The notes: generated by a model not told the origin, from the sequence alone. Counted from the first letter of the stretch, positions 35,660-44,305 are shown. The stretch is 64,000 bases of DNA from Rhabdonatronobacter sediminivivens (GCF_013415485.1 NZ_JACBXS010000018.1:18708-82707); one strand, 5' to 3'. Program-made: numbers and translations.

Positions 35660-37377
35660 TGCCGCGCCCTCAGCCGTGGGTTGGCGACCACTTCCAGCGA
35701 CCGCGAGATGAAGAAGACCGACAGCACCGTGGTCATGATCAGGATGCCCGGTGGCAGGTTCCACCACCACGCCGTCCGCCACGCGCCCGAAAGCCGCGCA
35801 TCATGCAGGATACCACCCCAGGAAATCGCCTGCGGCGGGCCAAGGCCCAGGAAGGACAGCGTCGCCTCGGCAATGATGCTCACGCCGACGATGATCGCCA
35901 GTTCCAGAAACACCAGCGGCAACACGTTGGGGAAGATATGCAGATACATGATCCGCAGGTCCGAGGCGCCGGCCACCCGCGCGGCCTTCACAAACGGGCG
36001 TTCGCGCAGGGACAGCACCTGGCTTCGGATCAGCCGCGCCACCGTGCGCCATGTCAGCAGCGAGACTGCCAGAATGACGATGGTCAGCGATGGCTGGAAC
36101 AGCAGCACCAGGATCAGCGCGAAGGGTTCGAACGGGATGCCATACATCACATCCACCGTGCGCATCAGCACCGTTTCCGTCCGCCCCCGGTAATAGCCCG
36201 CGATCAAGCCCACATTGGTGCCGATCAGCACCACCAGCGTGGCCCCCAGAAAGCCCACCAGCAGCGCGATCTGGCTGCCATGCACGTTCTGGCTGAAGAG
36301 ATCCCGCCCCAGATGATCCGTGCCGAACCAATGCTCGCGCGAGGGCGGCAGAAGGCGGCTCACAAACCGGTCCGACCCCAGCGCCAGCATCTCGTCGCCC
36401 ACCACCAGCAGCGCGCGCAGATGGCGCTCGCTCTCGGTGGGGATGATCTGCCAGGCCGCGCCGTCCCATTCCATGATCAGCCCGTTGCGCCCGGCAGCAA
36501 TCGCCCGGCCATCATCACCGATCCAGCCGGCGCGCAGGGCGCGCGTATCGGGTGCCTGATCCACGGACCAACCGGTATCGGCGCCTTCACGGCGCAACAG
36601 CGTGCCGCGCTCGCCCACCACCAGCGCCGCGCCGCCCTCGTCGATATGAATATGGTTGAGATCGCGCGAGGAGCCCAGGCGCTCCAGCGTGGCGCTGCCA
36701 CCCTCGGGGTCATAGCGCACCGCCAGCCCCCGCTCACCCACGATCAGCGCGGTGCCGTCCACATCCAGCGCCACCGATTGCAGCGGGAAGCCACGGCCCA
36801 CGGGGCTGTCGATCGCGGTGATCGCACCGCTATCGACCTCCAGCAGCCAGATTTCCTCGCGCGTGCCAACGATCAGCGCGCTTGCGTCATCCAGCCAGAC
36901 AGCGCCGCGCAAACGGGCGGGTTCGGGGGCGTCGATCTGCGCCCAGTCGGCGCCCGTGCGCAGCAGGATCACGCCATCCTCGCCCACCGCCAGCGCCCGC
37001 CCCGCAGGCGACAGCGCCACGGCGTGCAGATCAGCCTCGGTCGGCAGGTCCAGCGGGGCCCAGTCGCCCGCGCCTTCGCGCGCCCAGCCCATGCCGCCCC
37101 GCCCGACGATGATCGCCACATCACCGCGATGGTCCGCATCATTCAGCGCCAGCGGGCCCAGGCTCTCCTGCAATTCCCACCCCTCGGCCCCGCGCTGCAG
37201 GACCGAGCCATCCTCGATCTCGTTGATATGGCGCGGGTCATGGGTGGACAGCAGCGGCGCAAACAGCGCCATGGCGATGATCACGCCCAGAACGCACATG
37301 CCGATCACGGCCAGCCGGTCCTGCATCATGATCCGCAACGGACCGGCAGCGGCCCGCAAAACAGGGGGAAGGGTCAT
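35656..37377 (-). CDS. DppC-type ABC permease with seven-repeat periplasmic beta-propeller insert
   Basis: A 573-residue permease, about twice the usual DppC length of 280-300. Residues 1-50 contain the first helix and STHDP, and residues 341-573 contain EHWFGTDHLGRD and the remaining helices with the EAA loop. Between them about 290 residues hold seven repeats with a VG or similar pair at residues 91, 131, 170, 213, 253, 295 and 333, about 40 apart, with Trp- and Gly-rich strands like YCF48/BNR propellers. The insert lies where DppC has its first periplasmic loop. Confidence 0.9.
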   Translation of the reverse strand: MTLPPVLRAAAGPLRIMMQDRLAVIGMCVLGVIIAMALFAPLLSTHDPRHINEIEDGSVLQRGAEGWELQESLGPLALNDADHRGDVAIIVGRGGMGWAREGAGDWAPLDLPTEADLHAVALSPAGRALAVGEDGVILLRTGADWAQIDAPEPARLRGAVWLDDASALIVGTREEIWLLEVDSGAITAIDSPVGRGFPLQSVALDVDGTALIVGERGLAVRYDPEGGSATLERLGSSRDLNHIHIDEGGAALVVGERGTLLRREGADTGWSVDQAPDTRALRAGWIGDDGRAIAAGRNGLIMEWDGAAWQIIPTESERHLRALLVVGDEMLALGSDRFVSRLLPPSREHWFGTDHLGRDLFSQNVHGSQIALLVGFLGATLVVLIGTNVGLIAGYYRGRTETVLMRTVDVMYGIPFEPFALILVLLFQPSLTIVILAVSLLTWRTVARLIRSQVLSLRERPFVKAARVAGASDLRIMYLHIFPNVLPLVFLELAIIVGVSIIAEATLSFLGLGPPQAISWGGILHDARLSGAWRTAWWWNLPPGILIMTTVLSVFFISRSLEVVANPRLRARQ

Positions 37378-38351
37378 CGGAAGCTCACCCTCGGGTCAAG
37401 CGTGGTGTAAAGGATATCGACCAGCAGGTTCAGGAAGATCACAAAGGCCGCCATGATCAGGAATGACGCCTGCGCCAGCGGAAAATCCGAGGTCCGCACC
37501 GCGTTCAGGATCTCACGCCCCAGCCCCGGCCAGGAGAAGACGACCTCCACCACCACCTGCCCGCCCGCGGCCAGGCCAATGGTGACGGCCAGCTGCGTGA
37601 CCACCGGCAGCAGCGCGTTGCGCGCGGCGTGCTTGTAGAGGATGTCGCGCTCCGGCAGGCCCTTGGCACGGGCCATCTCGATGAAATCCTCGCCGTAAAC
37701 CTCCAGCATCGTGTTGCGCATGATCAGAAGCGGCGAGCCCAGGTAATACAGCGCCACGATCAGCACCGGCAGCGCCGCGTGCCACAGGAAATCCAGCGTC
37801 AGGATCTTGTCCCACCAGCCGTCCGCATCATAGGGCAGGGTGCGCATGCCTGATGTGGGCAGGATCGACAGCCCCACCCCAAAGATCAGGATGGCGATCA
37901 TCCCCGTCCAGAACATCGGCGCCGAGCGGAACATCAACCCGAAGAAGATGCCCACAGTATCGGTGCGCGACCCCCGCCGCCAGGACAGCCACGCCCCCAG
38001 CGGCACACCGATCGCATAGGCCAGCACGATCGCCGCCAGCATCAGCACCATGGTATTGGCCAGCCGCTCCCAGACGATCTCCGAAACCGGCGCGCGATAG
38101 CTGAACGAGGTCCCGAACTCCCCCTGAACCGCATTGCCCAGAAACAGCACATATTGCCGCCACAGCGGCTCCTCCAGCCCGAACTGGGCACGGATGGCCG
38201 CGCGCTGCTCGGCGTTCAGCCCCTCGGTCACCAGCGCCGCCGTGGGGTCCGGCAGACCCATGCGGAACAGGAAGAACAGGATCGTTGCAATGATCCAGAG
38301 CGAGAATATCGCCTGCAGCACGCGCTTGATCAGATAGCTACGTCGCGTCAT
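37374..38351 (-). CDS. DppB-type ABC permease
   Basis: A 325-residue permease of normal DppB length with about six hydrophobic segments. The N-terminal YLIKRVLQAIFSLWII helix, the GTSFSYRAPVSEI loop and the EAA-like FIEMARAKGLPERDI are visible. It pairs with the propeller-bearing permease, which it overlaps by four bases (ATGA). A terminator-like hairpin separates it from the upstream substrate-binding protein gene, suggesting that the receptor is made in excess. Confidence 0.92.
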   Translation of the reverse strand: MTRRSYLIKRVLQAIFSLWIIATILFFLFRMGLPDPTAALVTEGLNAEQRAAIRAQFGLEEPLWRQYVLFLGNAVQGEFGTSFSYRAPVSEIVWERLANTMVLMLAAIVLAYAIGVPLGAWLSWRRGSRTDTVGIFFGLMFRSAPMFWTGMIAILIFGVGLSILPTSGMRTLPYDADGWWDKILTLDFLWHAALPVLIVALYYLGSPLLIMRNTMLEVYGEDFIEMARAKGLPERDILYKHAARNALLPVVTQLAVTIGLAAGGQVVVEVVFSWPGLGREILNAVRTSDFPLAQASFLIMAAFVIFLNLLVDILYTTLDPRVSFR

Positions 38352-38413
38352 CGCCCTTGGTCCCCCGGCAGGCGCGCGCGCCCGGCCCTGTCATTTTCTT
38401 GCCAGAAATACTC

Positions 38414-38450
38414 AAAAAAAGCGGCCCGCCGCAGCGGTGCTGCGACGGGC
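38414..38450 (-). terminator. Intrinsic terminator/attenuator between receptor and permease genes
   Basis: On the minus strand a ten-pair stem (38450-38441 with 38433-38424, one G-T pair) is followed by CGC and seven Ts (38420-38414). It lies directly after the receptor stop and before dppB. Read-through would give the low permease-to-receptor ratio common in ABC operons. Confidence 0.75.
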
Positions 38451-38467
38451 AAGTGCGTCCGGCCGGA

Positions 38468-40066
38468 TCAGCGCTGCAAGCGGCCGTCGCTGTCCCAGCT
38501 GTAGCCTGCGTCCTCAAGCTCGGCCCGCGCGGCGTCCATGTCGAACTCGAACCGCTCAATGAAGGGCGCATGCCAGAAGGCATTGACCGGCGCGATGATC
38601 GAGGTGCCGACCTCGCCGCGCCCGTCCAGCAGCACATTCACCATCCGCTCCCGGTCCATGGCCATGGTCAGCGCGCGGCGCACGGCACGGTCATCGAAGG
38701 GCGCGCGGCGCAGGTTGAAGGTCATGTGGTAATACCCGAAATCCGGGACCGAGACGACGGTCAGATCGTCATTGCCCTCGGCCAGCGGGATCTGCCCCGG
38801 TTCCAGCCGCCAGGCGGTCATGTCGATCTGCCCGGTCTGCATGGCGGTGAACACCCCTTCGGCATCGGCAAAGATCAGGAACTCCACCGCATCGACCGCA
38901 ATCTCATCGGCGTGGAAATGATCCCCATAGGTGGTCAGGGACATGAACTCGCCGCGGTCATAGCGGTCGAACACGAACGGACCGGACCCCACGGTCGGGA
39001 TCTCGTCAGGGGTCAGCTCCTGCGGGTCGTCGATCTCCGACCAGATATGCGCGGGCAGGATCGGGATCTGGCTCAGCGTGATGGTGGCAAAGGGCGCCGA
39101 GGGCTCGCTCAGGTTGAAGCGCACGCTCAGATCGCCGGTCTGCTCCACCGTGTCGATGGCAGCCAGGTAGCTGTCGAAATAGCTGTAGTCGCTGTTCATG
39201 TAGTATTCGAAGGTGAACACCACATCCTCGGCGGTGAGCGGCTCGCCATCGTGGAAGGTCATCCCCTCGCGCAGGGTGACGTCGATGGTCACGTCATCCA
39301 CAGGCGTCACCTCGGCAGCGGCCCAGGGCACCGGCTCCACATCCGGGCTCAGGCGCACCAGCCGGTCATAGTAAAGCCGCATCCATTTCCAGCCCCAGAC
39401 GGAGGTCGAGGCCAGCGGGTTCACGTTATCCGGCTCCTGCGGGCCGCCGATGCGCAGGGTGGCGCGGTCAGTCAGCGGCTGGGCCTCCATCGGCACCCAT
39501 TCGGAATAGAGCGCCTCACCGGCCATGGCGTTCATGTTCTCGAATGTGGTGTTGTTATAGGCCACGACCTCATCGCGGTTGAACAGCACCACGACAGGAG
39601 CGTCGGGGACGTAAAGCTCCTGCATCTCATGCACCAGCGCCTGACGGGCATTGACGTCGAATTCGGCCCCCTGTGCGTCATAGAGTGCGTCATAGTCGGG
39701 GTTGTCATAGCCGCCGGGGTTGTTGGCGCCCAGCTCGGCCTGGCGGCTGTCCAGCGTGCCCAGGAAGAACTGCGGATCCAGCCGGTCCACCCGTCCGGAC
39801 CAGCCCAGGATCGTGGCGTCGAAATCCTGCTCGGAATAGAAACGGTCCAGCAGCGTGCGGAATTCCAGCGGCGTGACGGTCACATCCAGCCCCAGCTCCC
39901 GCCAGGCGTCGGCGATGATGAAGGCGCCTTCATAGCGGATAGGGTCATAGGACTCGGTGGTGGTGTAGATCTCGACCGAAGGGACACGCTCCTGCGCGAT
40001 GCCCGGCGCCCCGAAGGCCGAAATCGCCAGAACCGAAGTCCCGGCCAGAATGAGGTTTCGCGTCAT
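38468..40066 (-). CDS. Dipeptide-type (SBP_bac_5) substrate-binding protein, apparently circularly permuted
   Basis: A 532-residue receptor with a signal peptide (residues 1-25). Residues about 30-195 (LGLDVTVTPLEF, FDATILGWSGR, NNPGGYDNPDYDAL) look like the segment that normally forms the second half of the family. Residues 203-530 (LRIGGPQEPDNVNPL, LREGMTFHDGEPLTAEDVVF, FNLRRAPFDDRAVRRAL, ending AGYSWDSDGRLQR) look like the normal first two thirds. The stop falls exactly where that missing half should begin. The other family member here (46905-48425) has the usual order. AGGGAGAG precedes ATG 40066. Confidence 0.9.
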   Translation of the reverse strand: MTRNLILAGTSVLAISAFGAPGIAQERVPSVEIYTTTESYDPIRYEGAFIIADAWRELGLDVTVTPLEFRTLLDRFYSEQDFDATILGWSGRVDRLDPQFFLGTLDSRQAELGANNPGGYDNPDYDALYDAQGAEFDVNARQALVHEMQELYVPDAPVVVLFNRDEVVAYNNTTFENMNAMAGEALYSEWVPMEAQPLTDRATLRIGGPQEPDNVNPLASTSVWGWKWMRLYYDRLVRLSPDVEPVPWAAAEVTPVDDVTIDVTLREGMTFHDGEPLTAEDVVFTFEYYMNSDYSYFDSYLAAIDTVEQTGDLSVRFNLSEPSAPFATITLSQIPILPAHIWSEIDDPQELTPDEIPTVGSGPFVFDRYDRGEFMSLTTYGDHFHADEIAVDAVEFLIFADAEGVFTAMQTGQIDMTAWRLEPGQIPLAEGNDDLTVVSVPDFGYYHMTFNLRRAPFDDRAVRRALTMAMDRERMVNVLLDGRGEVGTSIIAPVNAFWHAPFIERFEFDMDAARAELEDAGYSWDSDGRLQR

Positions 40067-40250
40067 TGCACTCTCCCTGCAGGCGCATTTTCTGGATGCC
40101 GCGCCACCCGCAGGCGACCCGCATGGGCAGAAACCTACGCCTCCGGCACAACCAAGGTCAACCCCGGTACCGCACCCGCCGCGCGCCCATTGACTTGACA
40201 ATCCGCAACCGCAACTGTCCCCTTGCAGCCCCGGCAGCCAGGGACATGCC

Positions 40251-41588
40251 ATGAGTGACACAACCCGCCACCACAACGAAGAGATGAAGCGCATCAAGGC
40301 CGAACACGCCGAGATGATGAAATCCAGGACCCGCGAGAAAGGCCTGATCATGGTCCATACCGGCGCGGGCAAGGGCAAGTCTTCATCGGGCTTCGGAATG
40401 ATCCTGCGATGCATCGCCCATGGCATGCCCTGCGCCGTGGTGCAATTCATCAAGGGCAACTGGAAAACCGGCGAAAAGACGCTTCTGCGGGACCGCTTCG
40501 CCGATGAATGCCGCTTCTTCGTCTCAGGCGAGGGCTTCACCTGGGACACCCAGGACCGCGACGCCGACATCGCCGCCGCCGAAAACGGCTGGGCCATCGC
40601 GCAGGCGCAGATCCTGGACCCCGCCATCCGCTTCGTGCTGCTGGACGAGATCAACATCGCCCTGCACTACGAGTATCTGGACATCCACGCGGTGGTGTCC
40701 TTCCTGCAAACCCGCAAACCCCCCATGACCCATGTCTGCCTGACCGGCCGCCAAGCCCGGCCCGAACTGATCGCCGCCGCCGATCTGGTGACCGAAATGA
40801 CGTTGCTCAAGCATCCCTTTGATGACGGGGTCAAGGCCCAGAAAGGGATCGAATTCCGACAGTCGGGATGGGGGCGCTGCCCCCGTCGCCTGAAGGCGAC
40901 TCCCCCGGGATATTTCTGCAAGGGTGAAAACACATTGTTAACCATTCCCTGCCATTCTGAAAGAGCGGTACAGGGAGGGATCCCGATGACCGCCAAGGGT
41001 GAAAGCGCCGCGTCTCCCCCGGTTTCCGGCCCGAGGCGCGGCGCCGCCCCTTCCCCCCTTCATCCTTGCAAAAATATCCCCGCCGGAGGCGCACATCAGC
41101 CAGCAGAGTTCCCGCCTGAGGAGACGCGGAGCAGCCCCAGACAAGGGGCCATCTGGCGCGACAGGGCGCGTTGGCTTGCGGGGCGGCGCGGGTCAACCGC
41201 CGACCAGCCAGGCGCCCAGGGTGGCCGCGCAGATCAGGGTCATCGCGCGACGGTAGAGCGCAAGGCCGCGGGAAAGGTCAGCGGGCGCAGGGTCCGGGGC
41301 GGCGGCGTTCAGCCAGGGTTCCTCGGCCACCCGGTCGGCGTAGATGCGCGGCCCGGACAGCCGCAGGCCCAGGCCTCCGGCCATGGCGCCTTCGGGCCAT
41401 CCGGCATTGGGCGAGCGGTGGTTGCGCGCGTCCCGCGCCATCACCCGCAGCGCCGTGCCCGGCTGCGGCGCGGTCAGCGCCAGCGCGAGGCCCGTCAGCC
41501 GGGCGGGGATCCAGTTGGCAAGATCATCCAGCCGCGCGGCGCATTTGCCGAAATATTCATGGCGCGGGCTGCGATGGCCGATCATTGA
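40251..41588 (+). CDS. cobO: Cob(I)alamin adenosyltransferase CobO with lost stop codon
   Basis: Residues 1-202 are a full CobO (corrinoid adenosyltransferase, BtuR type) with P-loop GAGKGKSSS (38-46), QFIKGNWKTGE, and the normal C-terminus AQKGIEF. At 40857-40859, where a stop is expected, the codon is CGA (TGA with one change), so the frame stays open for about 243 more codons. The extension reads through intergenic repeats and 396 bases antisense to cobD. It has no recognisable domain and is arginine-, glycine- and proline-rich. The functional enzyme is probably 40251-40856. Confidence 0.85.
   Translation: MSDTTRHHNEEMKRIKAEHAEMMKSRTREKGLIMVHTGAGKGKSSSGFGMILRCIAHGMPCAVVQFIKGNWKTGEKTLLRDRFADECRFFVSGEGFTWDTQDRDADIAAAENGWAIAQAQILDPAIRFVLLDEINIALHYEYLDIHAVVSFLQTRKPPMTHVCLTGRQARPELIAAADLVTEMTLLKHPFDDGVKAQKGIEFRQSGWGRCPRRLKATPPGYFCKGENTLLTIPCHSERAVQGGIPMTAKGESAASPPVSGPRRGAAPSPLHPCKNIPAGGAHQPAEFPPEETRSSPRQGAIWRDRARWLAGRRGSTADQPGAQGGRADQGHRATVERKAAGKVSGRRVRGGGVQPGFLGHPVGVDARPGQPQAQASGHGAFGPSGIGRAVVARVPRHHPQRRARLRRGQRQREARQPGGDPVGKIIQPRGAFAEIFMARAAMADH
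40907..41080. repeat. Inverted pair of 22-base intergenic repeats in the cobO extension
   Basis: GGGATATTTCTGCAAGGGTG begins at 40907 and its inverted copy ends at 41080 (two mismatches over 22 bases). Similar GGGATATTT/GAGTATTT plus GCAAG units are common between Rhodobacterales genes; a related one lies at 38389-38412. Small hairpins, GTCGCC-TGAA-GGCGAC among them, accompany the first copy. This is intergenic-type DNA, which supports the view that cobO should end before it. Confidence 0.6.
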
Positions 41589-42134
41589 ATCCAGCGTGTT
41601 GATGGCCTTGTAGGCCGCGATCCCCGGCAGGCCCGCCACCAGCCCCCAGAAAAGCGGCGCCACCACCCCGTCCGAGGCATTCTCGGACAGCGATTCCAGG
41701 GCCGCGCGGGCCACGGCGGCGCCGTCCAGCCGGGCCGGGTCACGCCCGACGATCATCGCCACCGCGGCGCGCGCGCCCTCCAGATCGCCGGCCTGCAGGG
41801 GGGTGGCGACAGCGGCCACATGGTCATGCAGGGACCGGCTGGCCAGCAGCGGCCAGGCGATCACGGCGCCGATCAGCACCCCGGCCAGCCCCTGCGGCAG
41901 CGCGGCCTGCAGCGCCCAGGCGGGCAGCGCCGCGGCCAGGACCACGGCCAGGGTTGTGCCCAGCCCGGCCAGCAGGCGCGCGCGGGGGGTGCCGTGGTTC
42001 AGCCGCGCCTCGGCCCGCGCGATCAGGGCGCCAAGCCATGTGACCGGGTGGCCGATGCGGGCGTAGACCCGGGCGGGCCAGCCCAGGGCGGCATCGATGG
42101 CCAGGGCCAGGGCCATCATCAGGGCGAAGCTCAT
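41193..42134 (-). CDS. cobD: Adenosylcobinamide-phosphate synthase CobD/CbiB
   Basis: A 313-residue membrane enzyme of cobalamin synthesis that joins an aminopropanol arm to adenosylcobyrate. About four to five hydrophobic segments are present with the family motifs GHPVTWLG, ESLSENASDGVVAPLFW, YKAINTLDSMIGH and YFGKCAARLDD. ATG 42134 overlaps the histidine phosphatase stop by four bases (ATGA). The extended cobO frame crosses its 3' half on the other strand. Confidence 0.93.
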   Translation of the reverse strand: MSFALMMALALAIDAALGWPARVYARIGHPVTWLGALIARAEARLNHGTPRARLLAGLGTTLAVVLAAALPAWALQAALPQGLAGVLIGAVIAWPLLASRSLHDHVAAVATPLQAGDLEGARAAVAMIVGRDPARLDGAAVARAALESLSENASDGVVAPLFWGLVAGLPGIAAYKAINTLDSMIGHRSPRHEYFGKCAARLDDLANWIPARLTGLALALTAPQPGTALRVMARDARNHRSPNAGWPEGAMAGGLGLRLSGPRIYADRVAEEPWLNAAAPDPAPADLSRGLALYRRAMTLICAATLGAWLVGG

Positions 42135-42751
42135 GGGCACTCCGGGGTCTGGCTGTCCGCGACCGGGGCGCCCGCGACCTGCACGATGGACAGGCCGTCG
42201 TCCAGGCAGCGCAGGCGGGTGAGTGACAGTGGGGCGATTTCGAAGGCCAGCGCCGCCGGGGTATCCCCGAGCGCCAGGGCCAGTGCGGCGCGCGCTGTGC
42301 CGGCATGGGCGAGCACCACCACCGGGCCGCCCCGCCGGGCACGGGTGGTCAGTTCCTGCAGCGCCGGGGTCACGCGGGCGACCATGGCGGCGAAGCTCTC
42401 GCCCCCCGGCGCGGCGATCCGGGCCAGCTGCGCCCGTGTCAGCGGGCCAAGATCCGGCAGCTCGGCATAGGGCAGTCCTTCGTGGGCGCCGAAATCCTGT
42501 TCCCACAGACGCGGGTCGATCTGCAGGGCGGCGCCGGGCCAGAGGGCCTCTGCGGTCTGGCGGCAGCGCAGCGCCGGGCTGCAGGCCAGATGCGCGGGTC
42601 TGCCCAGCCGTGCCGCCAGCGCCTGTGTCGCCGCCGCGTCGATCCGGGCGGGCACATCGCGCCGTCCGGCCATCCGCCCGCCGGTTTCGGCCGGGGCGTG
42701 GCGGATCACCACCAGTTCGTTTTCGGCCAGTTCCTGCATCGCGCTTTCCAT
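42131..42751 (-). CDS. Histidine phosphatase family protein, possible alpha-ribazole phosphatase CobC
   Basis: A 206-residue branch-1 histidine phosphatase. The catalytic motif reads VIRHAPAE (RHA instead of RHG) and the second His lies in VLAHAGTAR. Its coupling to cobD and position opposite cobU suggest removal of the 5'-phosphate from alpha-ribazole phosphate or cobalamin phosphate, the CobC step. ATG 42751 is used; ATG 42739 is an alternative. Only 30 bases separate it from the divergent cobU start, so both promoters must lie inside a gene or overlap. Confidence 0.75.
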   Translation of the reverse strand: MESAMQELAENELVVIRHAPAETGGRMAGRRDVPARIDAAATQALAARLGRPAHLACSPALRCRQTAEALWPGAALQIDPRLWEQDFGAHEGLPYAELPDLGPLTRAQLARIAAPGGESFAAMVARVTPALQELTTRARRGGPVVVLAHAGTARAALALALGDTPAALAFEIAPLSLTRLRCLDDGLSIVQVAGAPVADSQTPECP

Positions 42752-42781
42752 TTTCGGGGCACTGTGCTTTGTCACGCCTTG

Positions 42782-43297
42782 ATGGCAAAGTCGATTCTGA
42801 TAACCGGGGGCGCGCGGTCGGGCAAAAGCACATTGGCCGAGCGCATGACCCTGAGCCTGGGGCGCCCGGCGGTCTATGTGGCCACCGCCGAAGCCGGTGA
42901 CGCCGAGATGGCCGACCGGATTGCCCGTCATCAGGCGCGGCGCGGCCTCGAATGGCGGACGCACGCCACCCCACTGGAGCTCTGTGCCGCCCTGCGCGCC
43001 ACGGATAGCGCGCCGCGGCTGGTGGATTGTGTCACGCTGTGGCTGAGCAACCTGATGTTTGCCGAACGCGACTGGGAGGCCGAGGTTGCCGCGCTCTGCG
43101 ATCTGCTGCCTACGCTTTCGGCCCCGGTGGTATTTGTCACCAATGAGCTGGGCAGCGGGATCGTGCCTGAAAACGCCCTGGCGCGGCGGTTCCGGGACAT
43201 GGCGGGCTGGACCAACCAGCGGCTTGGCGCGGCCTGTGACGAGGTCTGGCTCTGCGTGGCCGGGCAGCCCCTGAAGATCAAACCCCCCGGAGGTTGA
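42782..43297 (+). CDS. cobU: Adenosylcobinamide kinase / guanylyltransferase CobU (CobP)
   Basis: A 171-residue bifunctional nucleotide-loop assembly enzyme that phosphorylates adenosylcobinamide and adds GMP. The P-loop is GGARSGKS near the N-terminus. His50 in RIARHQARRG is at the position guanylylated in CobU, and VDCVTLWLSNL is a family segment. It heads a plus operon cobU-cobT-cobS, with four bases to cobT. Confidence 0.93.
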   Translation: MAKSILITGGARSGKSTLAERMTLSLGRPAVYVATAEAGDAEMADRIARHQARRGLEWRTHATPLELCAALRATDSAPRLVDCVTLWLSNLMFAERDWEAEVAALCDLLPTLSAPVVFVTNELGSGIVPENALARRFRDMAGWTNQRLGAACDEVWLCVAGQPLKIKPPGG

Positions 43298-43300
43298 GAC

Positions 43301-44305
43301 ATGGCGCCTTTTCCACTCTCGCGGCTGGAAGACCTGCTGACCCTGCCGCTGCCCGCCCCCGATCCCGCCGCGCGCGAAGGCGCCGTTGCGCGGCAGGCGC
43401 AGTTGACCAAGCCGCCCGGGTCGCTGGGGCGGCTGGAGGAACTGGCGCTGTTCATGGCGGCCTGGCGGGGCAATGACCGGCCCCGGATCGACCGGGCGCA
43501 GGCGCTGGTCTTTGCCGGAAATCATGGTGTCTGTGCGCAGGGGGTGAACCCTTTTCCGCAGGCGGTCACGGCGCTGATGGTGGCGAATTTCGCCGCCGGG
43601 GGGGCGGCGATCAACCAGCTTTGCGCCGTGGCGGGGGCGGATCTGCGGGTGGTGCCGCTGGATCTGGAGCGGCCCACCGCCGATATCACCCAGGGCCCGG
43701 CGATGCCTGCCGCAGAGGCGCTGGCGGCCTTCAACACGGGCGCGGCGGCGGTGGACCCGGGCGCCGATGTGCTGGTGCTGGGGGAAATGGGGATCGGCAA
43801 TTCCACCATTTCGGCGGCCTTGGCGCAGGCGGTGTTCGGGGGGGCGGCGGCGGATTGGGTCGGCCCCGGGACCGGCGCCGATGCCGCCGGGATGGCGCAG
43901 AAGGCCGCGGTGGTGGAGCGCGCGGTGGCCCGCCACGCAGGGCTGGCGCCGCTGGCGCTGCTGGCCGCCCTTGGCGGGCGGGAACAGGCGGCCCTGTGCG
44001 GGGCGGTGCTGGCGGCGCGGATGGCGCGGATCCCGGTGCTTCTGGACGGGTTCATCTGCTCGGCCGCCGTGGCGCCGCTGCACGGGGCACGGCCCGAGGT
44101 GCTGGATCACTGCCTGATCGCCCATCAGAGCGCCGAGCCGGGCCACGCCCGGCTGGCAGCGGCCCTGGGCAAGGCGCCGCTGCTGTCGCTGGGCATGGCC
44201 CTGGGCGAGGGGACCGGCGCGGCGCTGGCGCTGAACGTGCTGCGCGGGGCGCTGGCCTGTCACAATGGCATGGCCACCTTTGCCGAGGCCGGGATCACCG
44301 CGTGA
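43301..44305 (+). CDS. cobT: Nicotinate-nucleotide--dimethylbenzimidazole phosphoribosyltransferase CobT
   Basis: A 334-residue enzyme that forms alpha-ribazole phosphate from nicotinate mononucleotide and dimethylbenzimidazole. Motifs [42 protein letters not shown] and the catalytic Glu303 in GEGTGAA are present. It lies between cobU and cobS; its TGA overlaps the cobS GTG (GTGA). Confidence 0.95.
   Translation: MAPFPLSRLEDLLTLPLPAPDPAAREGAVARQAQLTKPPGSLGRLEELALFMAAWRGNDRPRIDRAQALVFAGNHGVCAQGVNPFPQAVTALMVANFAAGGAAINQLCAVAGADLRVVPLDLERPTADITQGPAMPAAEALAAFNTGAAAVDPGADVLVLGEMGIGNSTISAALAQAVFGGAAADWVGPGTGADAAGMAQKAAVVERAVARHAGLAPLALLAALGGREQAALCGAVLAARMARIPVLLDGFICSAAVAPLHGARPEVLDHCLIAHQSAEPGHARLAAALGKAPLLSLGMALGEGTGAALALNVLRGALACHNGMATFAEAGITA

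Noticed and set aside
40067..40250. A cobalamin riboswitch before cobO or the permuted receptor
   Set aside because: I looked for the B12-box-like core in this gap and before cobU and found no convincing match on either strand.
40857..41588. The cobO extension as a genuine extra domain
   Set aside because: It crosses intergenic repeats and runs antisense to cobD, with no hydrophobic pattern or family motif, so stop loss is the simpler reading.
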